Notes under the pieces: model-generated
Told to the model about the DNA's origin: nothing
Databases searched by the model: none
The model's input: the letters and a program-made list of their open reading frames with translations, nothing else
Program-made: the position numbers and the translations under genes
NCBI RefSeq assembly: GCF_020523965.1
Contig: NZ_JAJAPX010000003.1
Location: 124,001-188,000, forward strand
Reading direction: 5' to 3'
DNA: 64,000 bases
Source of the DNA: Neotamlana sargassicola
GTDB lineage: Bacteria > Bacteroidota > Bacteroidia > Flavobacteriales > Flavobacteriaceae
Part shown: positions 63,680-64,000 of the stretch, piece after piece
How positions within the stretch are numbered: the stretch's first letter is position 1
Layout of the letters: each line of letters opens with the position of its first letter

Positions 63680-64000
63680 TTTTTTCTTCTTCTTTTTCTT
63701 TTTATCCTTTTTCTTCTTTTTTTCTTTGTCTACAATGGTAATGGCCGCAATTAGTTCGTTAATTTCCATGTTTTCAACTTCCTCCTCAACAATAAAGGGC
63801 GCCAATTTATCGTTGTTATAATTGTAAATTTTCCAACGTTTAAATTGGTATTCTAAAGCTGTGAAATTCTCTACCCAATCTCCAGAATTTAGGTAAGTGG
63901 TTTGTCCGTTTTTGTTTTCAATCAGCTCAAGTTTAGGTTGGTGTATGTGCCCACAAACCACATAATCGTAACCATTTTCAATAGCAATTTCTGCAATCAC
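63668..64000 (-). CDS. Metallophosphoesterase, C-terminal part (partial, LpxH-like)
   Basis: The gene enters from the right edge; only its last 110 codons are seen. The segment DYVVCGHIHQPKLEL is the last metal-binding motif (GHxH) of calcineurin-like phosphoesterases, and YLNSGDWVENFTALEYQ is typical of UDP-2,3-diacylglucosamine diphosphatase-type proteins of Bacteroidota. The C-terminus is a low-complexity tail with a very long lysine run (about residues 92-108). The first codon in the window is GTG and is not a start. The 3' end overlaps the convergent dehydrogenase gene by 12 bp. Confidence 0.85.
   Translation of the reverse strand: MIAEIAIENGYDYVVCGHIHQPKLELIENKNGQTTYLNSGDWVENFTALEYQFKRWKIYNYNNDKLAPFIVEEEVENMEINELIAAITIVDKEKKKKKDKKKKKKKKLDD

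Noticed and set aside
1-64000. CRISPR arrays, insertion sequences, prophage, tRNA or rRNA genes
   Set aside because: No regularly spaced repeats, transposase, phage structural genes, or recognisable tRNA or rRNA sequence were seen on either strand.

Overview
This window looks like chromosomal DNA from a marine-type member of the Flavobacteriaceae (Bacteroidota). The DNA is AT-rich, starts generally lack strong Shine-Dalgarno sequences, and one good promoter of the Bacteroidota type (TAnnTTTG) is visible. The gene set is typical of the family: a BshA bacillithiol enzyme, a flavobacterial LptD, a non-catalytic dihydroorotase next to a BatA protein, a UMF1-type MFS permease and many lipoproteins. 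I found no rRNA, tRNA, CRISPR array, insertion sequence or prophage. About 52 protein genes fill nearly all of the window, and both ends cut a gene (RNase Y on the left, a LpxH-like phosphoesterase on the right).

Layout. 1-2.0 kb: end of rny, xerD, aroQ. 2.0-3.9 kb: an ECF sigma factor, a small acidic protein, a CmpX/MscS-like membrane protein and a 46-residue single-span membrane protein. 4-10.6 kb: lpdA, a type II NADH dehydrogenase, a DinB-like protein, msrB, an M48 lipoprotein peptidase and an MFS permease. 10.7-17.3 kb: clpC divergent from gyrA, then a TPR protein. 17.4-24.2 kb: a three-gene transglutaminase / ATP-grasp-Alpha-E / DUF2126 operon. 24.3-28.4 kb: kdgK, guaC, a hybrid histidine kinase and RidA. 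28.4-37.1 kb: the cell-envelope and redox block with lptD, amidase, MCE protein, two Fe-S proteins and two small exported proteins. 37.2-42.6 kb: serB, a GH3/beta-lactamase-fold fusion and bshA. 42.6-46.8 kb: a minus-strand operon of BatA protein, pseudo-dihydroorotase, small membrane protein and esterase. 46.8-55 kb: a glycosyltransferase, an M61 peptidase, two paralogous GAF histidine kinases around a DUF2400 protein and a lipoprotein, and a LolD-type ATPase. 55.2-64 kb: folE, a GH3-type acyl-amido synthetase, an FAD protein, a metallopeptidase, an outer-membrane barrel, a large FAD/Fe-S oxidoreductase and the phosphoesterase.

Most notable signal. The bipartite sequence TGTGAC-N14-TGTGTC occurs three times with exactly the same spacing, each time just upstream of a plus-strand gene: the ECF sigma factor itself (1980), the 46-residue membrane protein (3649) and the M48 lipoprotein peptidase (7937). 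It has the form of an ECF promoter. I propose an autoregulated sigma regulon combining a CmpX-like channel, a tiny membrane protein and a LoiP-like peptidase, which would fit an envelope or hypo-osmotic stress response. Other points of interest are the three-gene peptide-ligase/transglutaminase operon, a hybrid kinase whose phospho-accepting His is Tyr, and a dihydroorotase homologue without its metal-binding histidines.
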